DNA of 64,000 nt. Origin: Arthrobacter sp. OY3WO11. GTDB taxonomy: Bacteria; Actinomycetota; Actinomycetes; Actinomycetales; Micrococcaceae. How positions within the stretch are numbered: the first letter of the stretch is position 1; the number at the start of each line of letters is the position of its first letter. The notes under the pieces were generated by a model. The model was not told where the DNA came from. It made no database searches and saw nothing but the letters and a program-made list of their open reading frames with translations. The stretch covers positions 3,971,828-4,035,827 of the forward strand of contig NZ_LWLP01000001.1 in the NCBI RefSeq assembly GCF_001641125.1, in the 5' to 3' direction. Shown here piece by piece: positions 23,741 through 32,003 of the stretch. Both the position numbers and the translations under genes were made by a program.

Positions 23741-25624
23741 ATGGAAGGCAATTCGGCGGTGGTGGAGGCGGAGGCGGCGGTTGACGCTTCGGTGGCTGCT
23801 TTTGCGGCGGTGCTCGCGGGCGGCGGCACGGCTGGTCATTCTGGCGCTGGGCCTGACGCCGGCGCTGGCGGGTGCGTTGTCGGCATTGGTGATGATCCGG
23901 TGCAGCGGGTTGTTGATGGGGCGTTGGATGTTCTTGCCGGGCTGGCCCGGTCCGAGGCGAAGCTGGCGGCGTTGAAGGCGCAGGCGGTTCAGGTGTTCGC
24001 CGCCGCCACGAGCCTGTTGAACGGTCCGCCGTCCTCCCCGCATGAGGCCACGGCTCAGAACCGGAGCCTGCTGGCCGAGGTCGGCTGCGCGCTGGTGATC
24101 GGCGACCGCGCCGCCGGTGCCCTGTTGGCCGAGTCCCACGCCCTGACCACGACCCTGCCCCGGACCCTTGCCGCGTTGGAGTCCGGGACGATTTCCTGGG
24201 CCCATGCCCGGGAAATGGTGAACCAGACCGTCGGCCTAGACCGGGCCGGAGCCGCCGCCCTCGAGAAGTACTTCCTCGACCCTGGCATTCCCAAGCCTGC
24301 CGGTGCGGCGACGATCGGGGAGATGCCCGCGTACCGGTTCAAGCACAAGGCCAGGACCTGGCGGGAACGCCACCATCCCGAATCGCTGGAGAAACGCCAT
24401 GCCAAGGGCATGGCGGACGGCCGGGTGGATTACAAGCCGGACCAGGACGGCATGGCCTGGCTCTCTGCCTACCTCCCCGCCCACCAGGCAATGGCGGGCT
24501 GGAACCGCCTCAACGCCCTCGCCCGGGCCGCACAAGGACCCGACGAACCCCGCACCCTCGCCCAACTCCGGGCCGACCACTTCGCCCAAGCCATCCTCAC
24601 CAGCGGCACCAGCCGCGGTAGTGGAGACAGTTCCAGCCTCCGTGCAGGCAACAGCGCCCGCAACGGCGGCGCCAATAACGGCGACAGCGACCGGGCCAGT
24701 AACTGCAACGGCGGCGCCAATAACGGCGACAGCGACTGGGTGGGCAACGGCGACGGCGACGGGTTGGGTACCAGCGAAAGTGCAGGCGCAGGAACGGATC
24801 TCGTCGGGCCGTCGTCCATCCGGGCGCAGGTGCTCGTCACCGTGCCCGTACTCGCGCTCACGGGCCTGACCGACGAGCCCGCCATGCTGGACGGGTACGG
24901 GCCGATCCCGCCGTCCATGGCACGGGAGCTCGTCGCGAACGGCGCCGATTCCTTCCACCGGGTCCTCGTTGATCCGAGGGACGGGGCACCGCTGGAGATC
25001 GGGCGGACCAGCTACCGCGTCACCAAAGCAATGCGGAACTGGCTGCGGCTGCGGGACGGCAAATGCCCCTTCCCCGGCTGCAACAACAGCTCGTTGGATA
25101 ACGAGGCAGACCACCTCCTGGCCTGGCAGAACGGCGGAACCAGCGGGATCAGCAACCTCGGACAACCCTGCCCGAAGCACCACAAACTAAGACATAGCAG
25201 CGGGTGGACACCAACCCAGGCCACCCAGAACGAACCACCCGGCTGGATCTCACCGTCCGGCCGCCACTTCAAAAGCGAATACCAGGACTGGGAGCCACCC
25301 CACTTGCCGGAAACTGTCATGTTGGCCCTGCCTCCGCGGCTGGAATTGGAGGAGCATCACGACGGGCAAGTCCCCGGCGTGCTGCCTTATCCGCCGATGC
25401 CCGCTGCCCAGGCCTGCCCTGCCGGAGACCTCCTGCACCTGGAACCTCCACCGGAGGAACCTGAAGATGACAACCTCATAGACCTGGACGACATACCAGT
25501 GGACGACCCCCTATGGGACGACTTCTACGCCCTGCCGCCCGTCCTGCCCCAATACCCCCTGAATGACTCGGACGCCCTAAATGACTGGGACCCGATAACG
25601 GACCGCAATCCGGCATTGACCTAA
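23741..25624 (+). CDS. DUF222 / HNH endonuclease domain protein (13E12-repeat type)
   Basis: A 627-residue protein typical of actinobacteria, where several paralogues per genome are usual. The N-terminal half is the DUF222 region (AEVGCALVIGDRAAGALLAE, LESGTISWAHAREMVNQT). A low-complexity Gly/Asn/Asp linker around residues 300-345 contains two copies of NGGANNGDSD. The C-terminal HNH motif is intact: DGKCPFPGCNNSSLDNEADHLLAWQNGG then PCPKHHKLRH, with the four zinc cysteines/histidines and catalytic His. The tail is Pro/Asp/Glu-rich. These genes have been linked to repetitive elements; cleavage is expected from the motif but the biological role is unknown. Confidence 0.9.
   Translation: MEGNSAVVEAEAAVDASVAAFAAVLAGGGTAGHSGAGPDAGAGGCVVGIGDDPVQRVVDGALDVLAGLARSEAKLAALKAQAVQVFAAATSLLNGPPSSPHEATAQNRSLLAEVGCALVIGDRAAGALLAESHALTTTLPRTLAALESGTISWAHAREMVNQTVGLDRAGAAALEKYFLDPGIPKPAGAATIGEMPAYRFKHKARTWRERHHPESLEKRHAKGMADGRVDYKPDQDGMAWLSAYLPAHQAMAGWNRLNALARAAQGPDEPRTLAQLRADHFAQAILTSGTSRGSGDSSSLRAGNSARNGGANNGDSDRASNCNGGANNGDSDWVGNGDGDGLGTSESAGAGTDLVGPSSIRAQVLVTVPVLALTGLTDEPAMLDGYGPIPPSMARELVANGADSFHRVLVDPRDGAPLEIGRTSYRVTKAMRNWLRLRDGKCPFPGCNNSSLDNEADHLLAWQNGGTSGISNLGQPCPKHHKLRHSSGWTPTQATQNEPPGWISPSGRHFKSEYQDWEPPHLPETVMLALPPRLELEEHHDGQVPGVLPYPPMPAAQACPAGDLLHLEPPPEEPEDDNLIDLDDIPVDDPLWDDFYALPPVLPQYPLNDSDALNDWDPITDRNPALT
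24661..24736 (+). repeat. 31-bp direct repeat inside DUF222/HNH gene
   Basis: Two identical 31-base units (24661-24691 and 24706-24736) start 45 bases apart and encode NGGANNGDSD in the linker between DUF222 and HNH domains. The period is a multiple of three, so copy-number change would keep the frame. Confidence 0.85.
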
Positions 25625-25760
25625 TTCCCGGCTGAAAGCGCACAGACACGTGCAGCCGCGCGCGGGGGTCAACAGCCCCGGGCCGAGAAAACCACCCGAG
25701 AACAAACCGTGTCGGGAAGACGGCCCAAGCACATGCCTGACGAGTGCCTCAGACGAGCGC

Positions 25761-26678
25761 CTACTCAGCCCCGGGCAGGCAAACTTCCACCATGCCGCCG
25801 CTGGTGCGCGTCTCGAAGAGTGGCTGCTTCGCGGTGGCGGGGCCAGCTTGCACTTCCCCCGTCCGCAGCGAGAAGGTGCTTCCGTGCCAAGGGCATACAA
25901 CGCACGGGTCGCCGCCGTCACCAGGGCCGCCGTTCTGGTTGACCCTGTCCTGGAGCCTGCCGCCCTTGATCTTGCCTTCGTGCAGCGGCCCGGAGAGGTG
26001 GCTGCAGACATCCGACAATACGCTGACGGTTTCCCCCTCCCGGTAGGCAAGCAGCGGAATCTCGGCCACGACAACTTTGTGGAGCTTCCCGTCGGGCAGT
26101 TCAGCCAGCGGCGCCAGCGGATGCCATCCGCTCGGGAAGCGGTGTGGGATCTCCTCGCTGTGGTTCACGCCCGCCGCCTGCCGGTACGTAAGATGGCCGC
26201 CCAGGAAACCGCCCGCACCCACAACGGCAAGGCCAAGGTAGGCAAGCACCTTGCCGCCTCCCCGGCTGCCCCGGGCCCGGGCAACCAGCGAGGCAGCGTA
26301 GAGGCCCGTGGCCGTGATGTTGGCAGCGGCATGGACCAGCCCCACCCGCTGCTGCTGGGGGTGCAGTTGCGTCCAGTCGGTGAAGCCAGCCACCGCGGAA
26401 GGCACGGCGGCCCCGGTGCCCACGCCGATCAGGAGTGCGGAAGCCTTGTCGTTACCAGGCAGGGCGTCCAGCACGGCCGCGGATATCCACGCACCCATAG
26501 GCACCTGGACCGCGAGCGGATGGACAGGGTGGCCGATGGGAACTCCATGCAGGACGTCGCGCGCCCACTTGGGGCGGATAGCCTGCTTCACCACTTTTCG
26601 GACCTTCTTGGAAACGGGGTCCAGCCACTCGGCGTCTTCCAGGCGGGTAACAAGTTCCAGTGCAGGCAGCGGTTTCAT
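25761..26678 (-). CDS. Rieske [2Fe-2S] protein with N-terminal DUF2231 membrane domain
   Basis: A 305-residue fusion. Residues about 45-165 form a DUF2231-type four-helix membrane domain (HGVPIGHPVHPLAVQVPMGA, VAGFTDWTQLHPQQQRVGLV). Residues 195-305 are a Rieske domain with both cluster-binding boxes, VCSHLSGPL (Cys-x-His) and CPWHGSTFSLRTG (Cys-x2-His). The redox cluster would sit at the membrane on the cytoplasmic side, probably as an electron-transfer or heme/quinone-linked protein. The gene stands alone. The exact partner is unknown; DUF2231-Rieske fusions are recurrent in actinobacteria. Confidence 0.88.
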   Translation of the reverse strand: MKPLPALELVTRLEDAEWLDPVSKKVRKVVKQAIRPKWARDVLHGVPIGHPVHPLAVQVPMGAWISAAVLDALPGNDKASALLIGVGTGAAVPSAVAGFTDWTQLHPQQQRVGLVHAAANITATGLYAASLVARARGSRGGGKVLAYLGLAVVGAGGFLGGHLTYRQAAGVNHSEEIPHRFPSGWHPLAPLAELPDGKLHKVVVAEIPLLAYREGETVSVLSDVCSHLSGPLHEGKIKGGRLQDRVNQNGGPGDGGDPCVVCPWHGSTFSLRTGEVQAGPATAKQPLFETRTSGGMVEVCLPGAE

Positions 26679-26803
26679 GTGTCTCCCTTACCCCTTTGCT
26701 CCATGTCCAGTCGATGCCGGGAAGCTTACTTGCCTTAGCAGGGGCAGCACAGGACCCCAAGGGTTAGAACCATGCAAGCGCAGACGGCTACCGGCGCGAA
26801 AAC

Positions 26804-27103
26804 CTAACGGAGCGGAGAACCCAGCACCGTGAACTGGTTGCCACCCATTTCACCGGTGAGCAGGGGCATGGCTTCCTCAATCGCCGCCTGCACACTCTCC
26901 AGCCCCAGGGAAGCCCGGTGTGCCTCCGGCGATTCCCACAGTTCACAGACGAACACTGTGTCCGGCACGGCGTCGTTCACGCCCACCTCATACAGCAGGC
27001 AGCCGGCCTCCTTCAGCCCGGCCATTGGCCGGACCAGGATGGAGAGGACGGCATCGCGCTGGCCGGGCTTGGTTTCGAGGCTTCCCACATTCGCAAAGGT
27101 CAT
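26804..27103 (-). CDS. antibiotic biosynthesis monooxygenase (ABM) domain protein
   Basis: A 99-residue ferredoxin-like single-domain protein. It runs TFANVGSLETKPGQRDAVLS, LKEAGCLLYEVGVNDAVP, VFVCELWESPEAHRASL, ending MGGNQFTVLG. This is the YgiN/ABM family, which includes quinol and anthrone monooxygenases, lacking cofactors. The ATG at 27103 is used; a GTG six codons upstream (27121) is possible and neither has a good ribosome site. It follows dctA by about 40 bases on the same strand and may be co-transcribed. Substrate unknown. Confidence 0.85.
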   Translation of the reverse strand: MTFANVGSLETKPGQRDAVLSILVRPMAGLKEAGCLLYEVGVNDAVPDTVFVCELWESPEAHRASLGLESVQAAIEEAMPLLTGEMGGNQFTVLGSPLR

Positions 27104-27141
27104 AGGGACAGTGTGCAGCACAGGAGCGACAAAGCCGGAGG

Positions 27142-28548
27142 CTACCGTACGGCCGGCGTCGACATCCCCAGCGGCGATTGTTCGACGGCGGTCCCCGCCG
27201 CCACGCTGCCAGGCACCGTGGCTCCGGCCGGCTCCAAGGCCGCCTCCGTCGTCGTGGTTTCACCTGCAAAGGCGCGGAGCATGGCGGCGCGGTCGAACTG
27301 GCCTTCCCACTTGGCGACCACGAAGGTGGCGACGCAGTTGCCCAGCAGGTTCACCACCACGCGCATGGAGTCCATCAGCCGGTCTGCGCCCAGGAGGAGG
27401 GCGACGCCCGCCACCGGGAAGATTCCCAAGGCCCCCGCCGTGGCGGACAGGGCCAGGAACGCCGAACCGGGCACACCGGCCATGCCCTTGGATGTCAGCA
27501 TGAGGACGCCCAGGGCGGCCAGCTGCTGGCCGAGGTCCAGGTTGTAGCCGAAAGCCTGCGCCAGAAACAGGAGGGAAATGGACAGGTACAGCGCGGCGCC
27601 GTCGAGGTTGAAGGAGTACCCGGTGGGAACCACCAGGCCGGTGGTGGCGCGGGAGCAGCCGGCGTTGGTCAGTTTGGTCATGATGCGCGGCAGCACGGAT
27701 TCCGTGGAGGCTGTGCCCAAAGCGAGGAGGAATTCCTCGCGGGTGTACTTCATAAACTGCCACAGCGGGACCCGTGGATAAACCCACGCCACCACGAACA
27801 GCAGCCCGATGAACACAATCGCCGCGCCGTAGCAGGCCGCGATCAGCAGGGCATACGTGCCCAGCGAGCCCAGTCCGTACTGGCCGATGATGAATGCCAT
27901 AGCACCGAAAGCACCCACCGGTGCCACCCGCATGACCCAGCCCATGATCTTGAAGAACAGCTCCAGCACGGTTTCCATCAGCGTGACGACCGGCATGCAG
28001 CGTTCACGTCCGACGACGACGATCGCCGCGCCGAAGAAGACAGCGAAGCACAGCACCTGAAGCAGGCTGTTGCTGGCGAAGGCTCCCACCACACTGGTGG
28101 GAATGATCCCCAGGATGAAGGCGCCGGCATCCTTCGGCGGTGCGGTGGCGGTTTTCGCGTTGAGGGCGTCCTGGGAGAGCGACGCCGGATCGATGTTCAG
28201 TCCCGCGCCCGGCTGGACCACGTTGCCCACCACCAGGCCAAAGACCAGGGCAAACAGCGTGGCTGCCGTGAAGTAGACCAACGCTTTGACGCCGGTACGG
28301 CCCACGGCCTTGACGTCACTGACCGCGGCGATGCCTGTGACGATCACCAGGAAGATCAACGGCGCGATGATCATCTTGATCAGCTGGATGAAGCCGTCAC
28401 CCAAGGGGCGAAGCCCTGCGCCAATATCCGGCCAGAGGTGTCCAATGAGGATGCCGGCCACAACGGCCACCAGGATCTGGAAGAAAAGGGACTTGTAAAG
28501 CGGCTTCCTGGAAGCGGGAGGTGCTGCCGTGGGCGCGATGACATTCAT
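27142..28548 (-). CDS. dctA: C4-dicarboxylate:cation symporter (DctA type)
   Basis: A 468-residue DAACS-family transporter. Conserved stretches are clear: FIQLIKMIIAPLIFLVIVTG near the first helices, the serine-rich re-entrant hairpin LALGTASTESVLPRIMTK, VVPTGYSFNLDGAALYLSIS with the NLDG motif, and MVVNLLGNCVATFVVAKWEG-like helix 8 residues (RVVVNLLGNCVATFVVAKWE). It would import succinate, fumarate, malate or related acids such as aspartate. The N-terminal tail and long C-terminal tail (TTTEAALEPAGATVP) are typical. A 15-mer ureide-type operator lies 89 bases upstream in the shared promoter region with the amidase operon. Confidence 0.93.
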   Translation of the reverse strand: MNVIAPTAAPPASRKPLYKSLFFQILVAVVAGILIGHLWPDIGAGLRPLGDGFIQLIKMIIAPLIFLVIVTGIAAVSDVKAVGRTGVKALVYFTAATLFALVFGLVVGNVVQPGAGLNIDPASLSQDALNAKTATAPPKDAGAFILGIIPTSVVGAFASNSLLQVLCFAVFFGAAIVVVGRERCMPVVTLMETVLELFFKIMGWVMRVAPVGAFGAMAFIIGQYGLGSLGTYALLIAACYGAAIVFIGLLFVVAWVYPRVPLWQFMKYTREEFLLALGTASTESVLPRIMTKLTNAGCSRATTGLVVPTGYSFNLDGAALYLSISLLFLAQAFGYNLDLGQQLAALGVLMLTSKGMAGVPGSAFLALSATAGALGIFPVAGVALLLGADRLMDSMRVVVNLLGNCVATFVVAKWEGQFDRAAMLRAFAGETTTTEAALEPAGATVPGSVAAGTAVEQSPLGMSTPAVR

Positions 28549-28637
28549 GCCGTTGCCTGTTCTTTGGAGGACGGCGGCACACAGGATGCCGCAAGGTCAC
28601 GAGCAACGTTAGGGACCGCATGTTTCCGGAAAGATAA

Positions 28638-28652
28638 ATCCATAATGCGGAA
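28638..28652. promoter_or_regulatory. 15-mer ureide-type operator, copy before amidase/dctA
   Basis: ATCCATAATGCGGAA matches TTCCATGATGCGGAA (before uraD) at 13 of 15 positions and TTCCACAAAGCGGAA (before hyi) at 12 of 15. It lies in the divergent dctA/amidase promoter region. The nearby TTTCCGGAAA (28623-28632) is a perfect palindrome and may be a second, weaker site. Confidence 0.5.
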
Positions 28653-28789
28653 CTATTAAGCCTGCCGGCCCATTCAGCGGGAAATCTACCGGCAACTTCC
28701 ATGACACGACACCGCCATGAGCCAGTGGAAGTATCACTGTGTCTCAGCTGCACCTGCTGCAACACCAGCAACGTAGAAGAAGGCGCACC

Positions 28790-29095
28790 ATGCCCCTCAC
28801 TCCCCCATCCGACGCCGAACTGGACATCATGATCCGGGCCCGCCTGGCATCCCTCGGTATCGACCTCAACCAGCTTCCCGCCGGAACCGCCAGCGACCCG
28901 GAGACCGGAAGCCCCGGACAGGCGTCGGTCCTGGCCAGCCTGCGCTCCTTCATGCGCACCACGGTGGCTGAACTGAGCGCCTACCAGGTGCCTTTTGCCG
29001 GTGCGGTCGGGACTGCGGACCCCGCACTCCTGTCCCAGCAGGCAGCCCCTCCCGCCCTTTACCCCTCGATCGATACTGCACGGAGGACGGCATGA
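28790..29095 (+). CDS. small conserved-type protein preceding amidase
   Basis: A 101-residue soluble protein: MPLTPPSDAELDIMIRARLA then SLGIDLNQLPAGT, a polar middle, SFMRTTVAELSAYQVPFAG and a Pro-rich end. AAGG precedes the ATG and the last codons overlap the amidase start by 4 bases, so it is coupled to the amidase. The N-terminal part resembles the short accessory proteins (DUF4089-like) often found with amidases and amidotransferases; this likeness is by eye only. Possibly a subunit or maturation partner. Confidence 0.65.
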   Translation: MPLTPPSDAELDIMIRARLASLGIDLNQLPAGTASDPETGSPGQASVLASLRSFMRTTVAELSAYQVPFAGAVGTADPALLSQQAAPPALYPSIDTARRTA

Positions 29096-30789
29096 ACCCG
29101 ATGGACGGCGTGGACAGCCAGCCGACGGACCGCACCATTGATCGCCGGTCCTTCGTCAACAGGTTTGCCGTTCTGGCAGCGGCTACCTCGCTGGGCGCGG
29201 TGGCGCTTCCCGCTGTTGCCCACGCGGCGCCGTCAGCAGCGGTGCCCGCCGGGATCAACCCGAACGCATACGGGGACGTCCGGCCCGAAGCCCTGGCGGA
29301 CATCACCGAGCTGACCATCGCGGAAGCCGCAAGCCTCATTCGGCAGGGCCGGCTCAGCGCCGAACTGCTGGTGGAGGCCTACCTTGACCGGATCGGCGCG
29401 TTCGACGCCGACTACCAGGCGTTCAACCTGGTGGCAGCAGACGATGCCCTGGCAAGCGCCCGGGCCCTGGCCGGCGCCGCATACAAGGGTCCCCTTCACG
29501 GCATCCCGCTGGCCATCAAGGACAACTACTACACCCGTGCCTACCCCACCACCGCCAACTCCTACATCTTCAAGGACTTCACGCCCCCGTTTGACGCAAC
29601 GGCAGTGTCAAAGCTGACGGGCGCCGGCGGCATTGTCCTCGGAAAGACCCAGATGGGTCCGCTGGCCACCACCCGGGCCACCACTCCGGACGGCCGCATC
29701 ACCACCGTCAATGCCTGGACCCCCGCGGATCCACGGACGAATCCAGGCGGATCCACTTCCGGCTCAGCGACGGCGGTGGCGGCACGAATGGCTGCTTCCA
29801 GCGTTGGCACGCAGATCGGCGGTTCCATCACCGCGCCGTCCAACGCCCAGAACCTCACCGGGCTCAAACCGACCATGGGCCGGGTTTCGCTGTACGGCAT
29901 CATCCCCCTGAGCTACACCCGTGACCACCCGGGACCGCTCGCCAGGGACGCGAAGGACGCAGCCATCATGCTCAGCGCCATGGCCGGGGAGGATCCCAAC
30001 GACCCGCGGACCCTGGGGCTTCCACCCGTCCCGGACCTGATCACGGCCGCGACCCCGGTGAAGCGCGGCAACAAAGTGGCCATGCGCTGGGGCACCCGCG
30101 TGGGCGTGATCCCGGACTTCACCGCAGGATCCTCGGAAACGGCAGCGGCGCGCAAGGCCTTCCTGGACAAGCTTGCCGGCATTGAAGGAATCCAGGTTGT
30201 GGACGTTCGGCTGCCCGAGGACTGGGACACACTGACAAGCACAGCCTTCAACAATGTGAGGCTGCCGGAACGGAGTGAGCCGTTCCTGCCGCTGCTGCGC
30301 AAAGACCTCCGCAGCTTTGGGGTGTCCGTGACCGGCTGGCTGCAGGGCTCCATGCTGGGCGCCAACGAGTACGTCCTGGGCCAGCGCGCCAAAGTCCTGC
30401 TGCTGGAACGCGTCCTGGACGATCTCTTCGAGCAGTGCGACGTGGTGCTGCAAACCAGCCCCAACCCCTTCGATGCGATTGGGCTGCCTGAGCTCGCGCT
30501 GCCCATCGGCTTTGACTCGGCAGGCGTCCCGGTGGGCACCATCCTCGGTGGCCAGCCCTTCGCCGAGGACCGGCTGCTGGCCGTGGCCGCCGCCTACCAG
30601 GCAGTGACCGACTGGCACCTGCGGCGCCCGGCGAACCCGGCCGGCGAAAACCCTGAGCCGATATCGGTTGATCCGTCCAAGTCCCGGAAGCCGTTCGCCA
30701 AGAGCGCGCGCGGCAAGGTTCAGGCCGCACCCGTTCCACAGGGCCGGGGCCGCTTCGAGGCGCACGAGGCCGCGGAGCTGTCCCAGTAA
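29092..30789 (+). CDS. Tat-exported amidase (amidase signature family)
   Basis: A 565-residue amidase. The twin-arginine motif DRRSFVNRF and a hydrophobic stretch ending VAHAAPSAA indicate Tat export. The catalytic machinery is complete: Lys near 143 (AIKDNYYT), the cis-Ser in NPGGSTSGSATA near 221-223, and the nucleophile Ser near 245 in GTQIGGSITAPS. The C-terminal part (PIGFDSAGVPVGTILGGQPF) is typical. It would hydrolyse an amide outside the cytoplasm. Its operon carries a 15-mer box also found before uraD and hyi, hinting at a nitrogen-scavenging role. The substrate cannot be assigned. Confidence 0.9.
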   Translation: MNPMDGVDSQPTDRTIDRRSFVNRFAVLAAATSLGAVALPAVAHAAPSAAVPAGINPNAYGDVRPEALADITELTIAEAASLIRQGRLSAELLVEAYLDRIGAFDADYQAFNLVAADDALASARALAGAAYKGPLHGIPLAIKDNYYTRAYPTTANSYIFKDFTPPFDATAVSKLTGAGGIVLGKTQMGPLATTRATTPDGRITTVNAWTPADPRTNPGGSTSGSATAVAARMAASSVGTQIGGSITAPSNAQNLTGLKPTMGRVSLYGIIPLSYTRDHPGPLARDAKDAAIMLSAMAGEDPNDPRTLGLPPVPDLITAATPVKRGNKVAMRWGTRVGVIPDFTAGSSETAAARKAFLDKLAGIEGIQVVDVRLPEDWDTLTSTAFNNVRLPERSEPFLPLLRKDLRSFGVSVTGWLQGSMLGANEYVLGQRAKVLLLERVLDDLFEQCDVVLQTSPNPFDAIGLPELALPIGFDSAGVPVGTILGGQPFAEDRLLAVAAAYQAVTDWHLRRPANPAGENPEPISVDPSKSRKPFAKSARGKVQAAPVPQGRGRFEAHEAAELSQ

Positions 30790-30799
30790 CCGCTGGCGC

Positions 30800-30850
30800 G
30801 GTTCAGTCCGCGAATATGGGTGGTTCAGTCCGCGGCGTATCAGTCCGCGG
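30800..30850. repeat. three short direct repeats at convergent gene ends
   Basis: TCAGTCCGCG occurs three times (30803, 30825, 30840), between the amidase stop and the Lrp gene end; the last copy encodes the Lrp C-terminus. The first two are part of a longer identical GGTTCAGTCCGCG. Confidence 0.6.
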
Positions 30851-31868
30851 CCGGCAGTGCCGCGGACTGGACCACCACCGTTCCGCTGGACGTGGTGTCC
30901 TCATTCAGCATCCAGCCCACCCGTTTGACCGTGCGCAGCATCACCACGCTTTCCACCAGGTGTATGCCCGGGACCTTTTGCTGGAGGGCAAGTTCGGCAG
31001 TCATAACGTCCGCAAGGGACTGCAGCCACATGATGATCACGAAGTTGGTTTGCCCTGTGGTGGAGGCGCTCAGGCGGACATTTTTGATGGTCCGGATGGC
31101 GGCGGCCGCTTCCTCGTGCTGTCCTGCGGGAACGTTGGCGAACCATTGGCAGGTCACCGGGTAGGAGGAGCAGGCCTGCGCGATTTCGCAGCGGGACAGC
31201 AGGATGCCGCTGGCCAGCACGCGGTTCAGCTGCCGCTGCACCGTTGCCGGACGCCGCCCCAACTCCCGCGCTATCTGGGCTGCGGTTGCCCTGCCGTCGC
31301 GGGCCAGGAACGGCAACAGGTCCAGGTGGCTTTGCGGGAGCTGCCCCGCCTCCGCCTTGTGGGCGTCCGGGCCGCCCTGGTGCCCGAGTGTCCGAAGCAT
31401 GGCCAGCTGCGGCTTGCTCAGAATATTCAGCCGCCACTCGTCGGCGCTCGTGTGAAGCCGCGTGCACAGGGCCGCCTGATATTTGATCAGCCCCTCGATG
31501 TTCTTCAGCTGGGCGACCACCGAGGCGCTGAACTCCTCCAGCGACCTGGTGATCACGGTCAGCATAAGGTCGCGGTTGCTTGCCGCTTCCTCCACGGTGA
31601 CTATTCCTGGGATGCCGGCCAACTGCGCAGTCACGCTGTCCCGCCGGTTCATGTCGCAGTCCACCGCCACGAAGGCGAGGAGCATCTGCTGGGGATCCCC
31701 CGCCAGGTGAGCCGTCACCCACGCTGCCCCGCTTGAGGTCAGCCGATCCCAGCGGGCAGCAAGGGTAGTGGCGTGCACGCCCAGCACCTTGGAGGCGTCC
31801 GCCCAGCCGAGCCGCGGATGCGTCTGCAGCACCTGGATAAGGGCCAGGTCTTCCTCGCTGAGTTCCAT
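30840..31868 (-). CDS. double-domain Lrp/AsnC-family regulator
   Basis: A 342-residue regulator with two copies of the Lrp unit. The first HTH is ALIQVLQTHPRLGWADASKV (residues 8-50) with a ligand-domain-like stretch after it; the second is LPFLARDGRATAAQIARELG with RRPATVQRQLNRVLASGILL, followed by a second RAM-like domain ending LVESVVMLRTVKRVGWML. The ATG at 31868 follows AGAGGTGG; longer forms (ATG at 31937) are possible. It diverges from the M20 hydrolase-MFS operon 135 bases away and is the likely regulator of it, probably responding to an amino acid or acylated amino acid. Confidence 0.85.
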   Translation of the reverse strand: MELSEEDLALIQVLQTHPRLGWADASKVLGVHATTLAARWDRLTSSGAAWVTAHLAGDPQQMLLAFVAVDCDMNRRDSVTAQLAGIPGIVTVEEAASNRDLMLTVITRSLEEFSASVVAQLKNIEGLIKYQAALCTRLHTSADEWRLNILSKPQLAMLRTLGHQGGPDAHKAEAGQLPQSHLDLLPFLARDGRATAAQIARELGRRPATVQRQLNRVLASGILLSRCEIAQACSSYPVTCQWFANVPAGQHEEAAAAIRTIKNVRLSASTTGQTNFVIIMWLQSLADVMTAELALQQKVPGIHLVESVVMLRTVKRVGWMLNEDTTSSGTVVVQSAALPAAD

Positions 31869-32003
31869 CCGGTCCACCTCTCCATGCACGAATCCTGCCT
31901 GAACCGACGTTTTGGAGGATATTTCGAGTGCATTCATCCAATGTGAGTTGCGCCACTCCACAATAGTCCACAGACCCGGAAAGCTGAGCCCAGGAGTTAC
32001 AAA

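Noticed and set aside
27178..28659. 493-codon plus-strand frame
   Set aside because: Antisense to dctA, rich in Gln/His/Arg/Gly with no recognisable domain.
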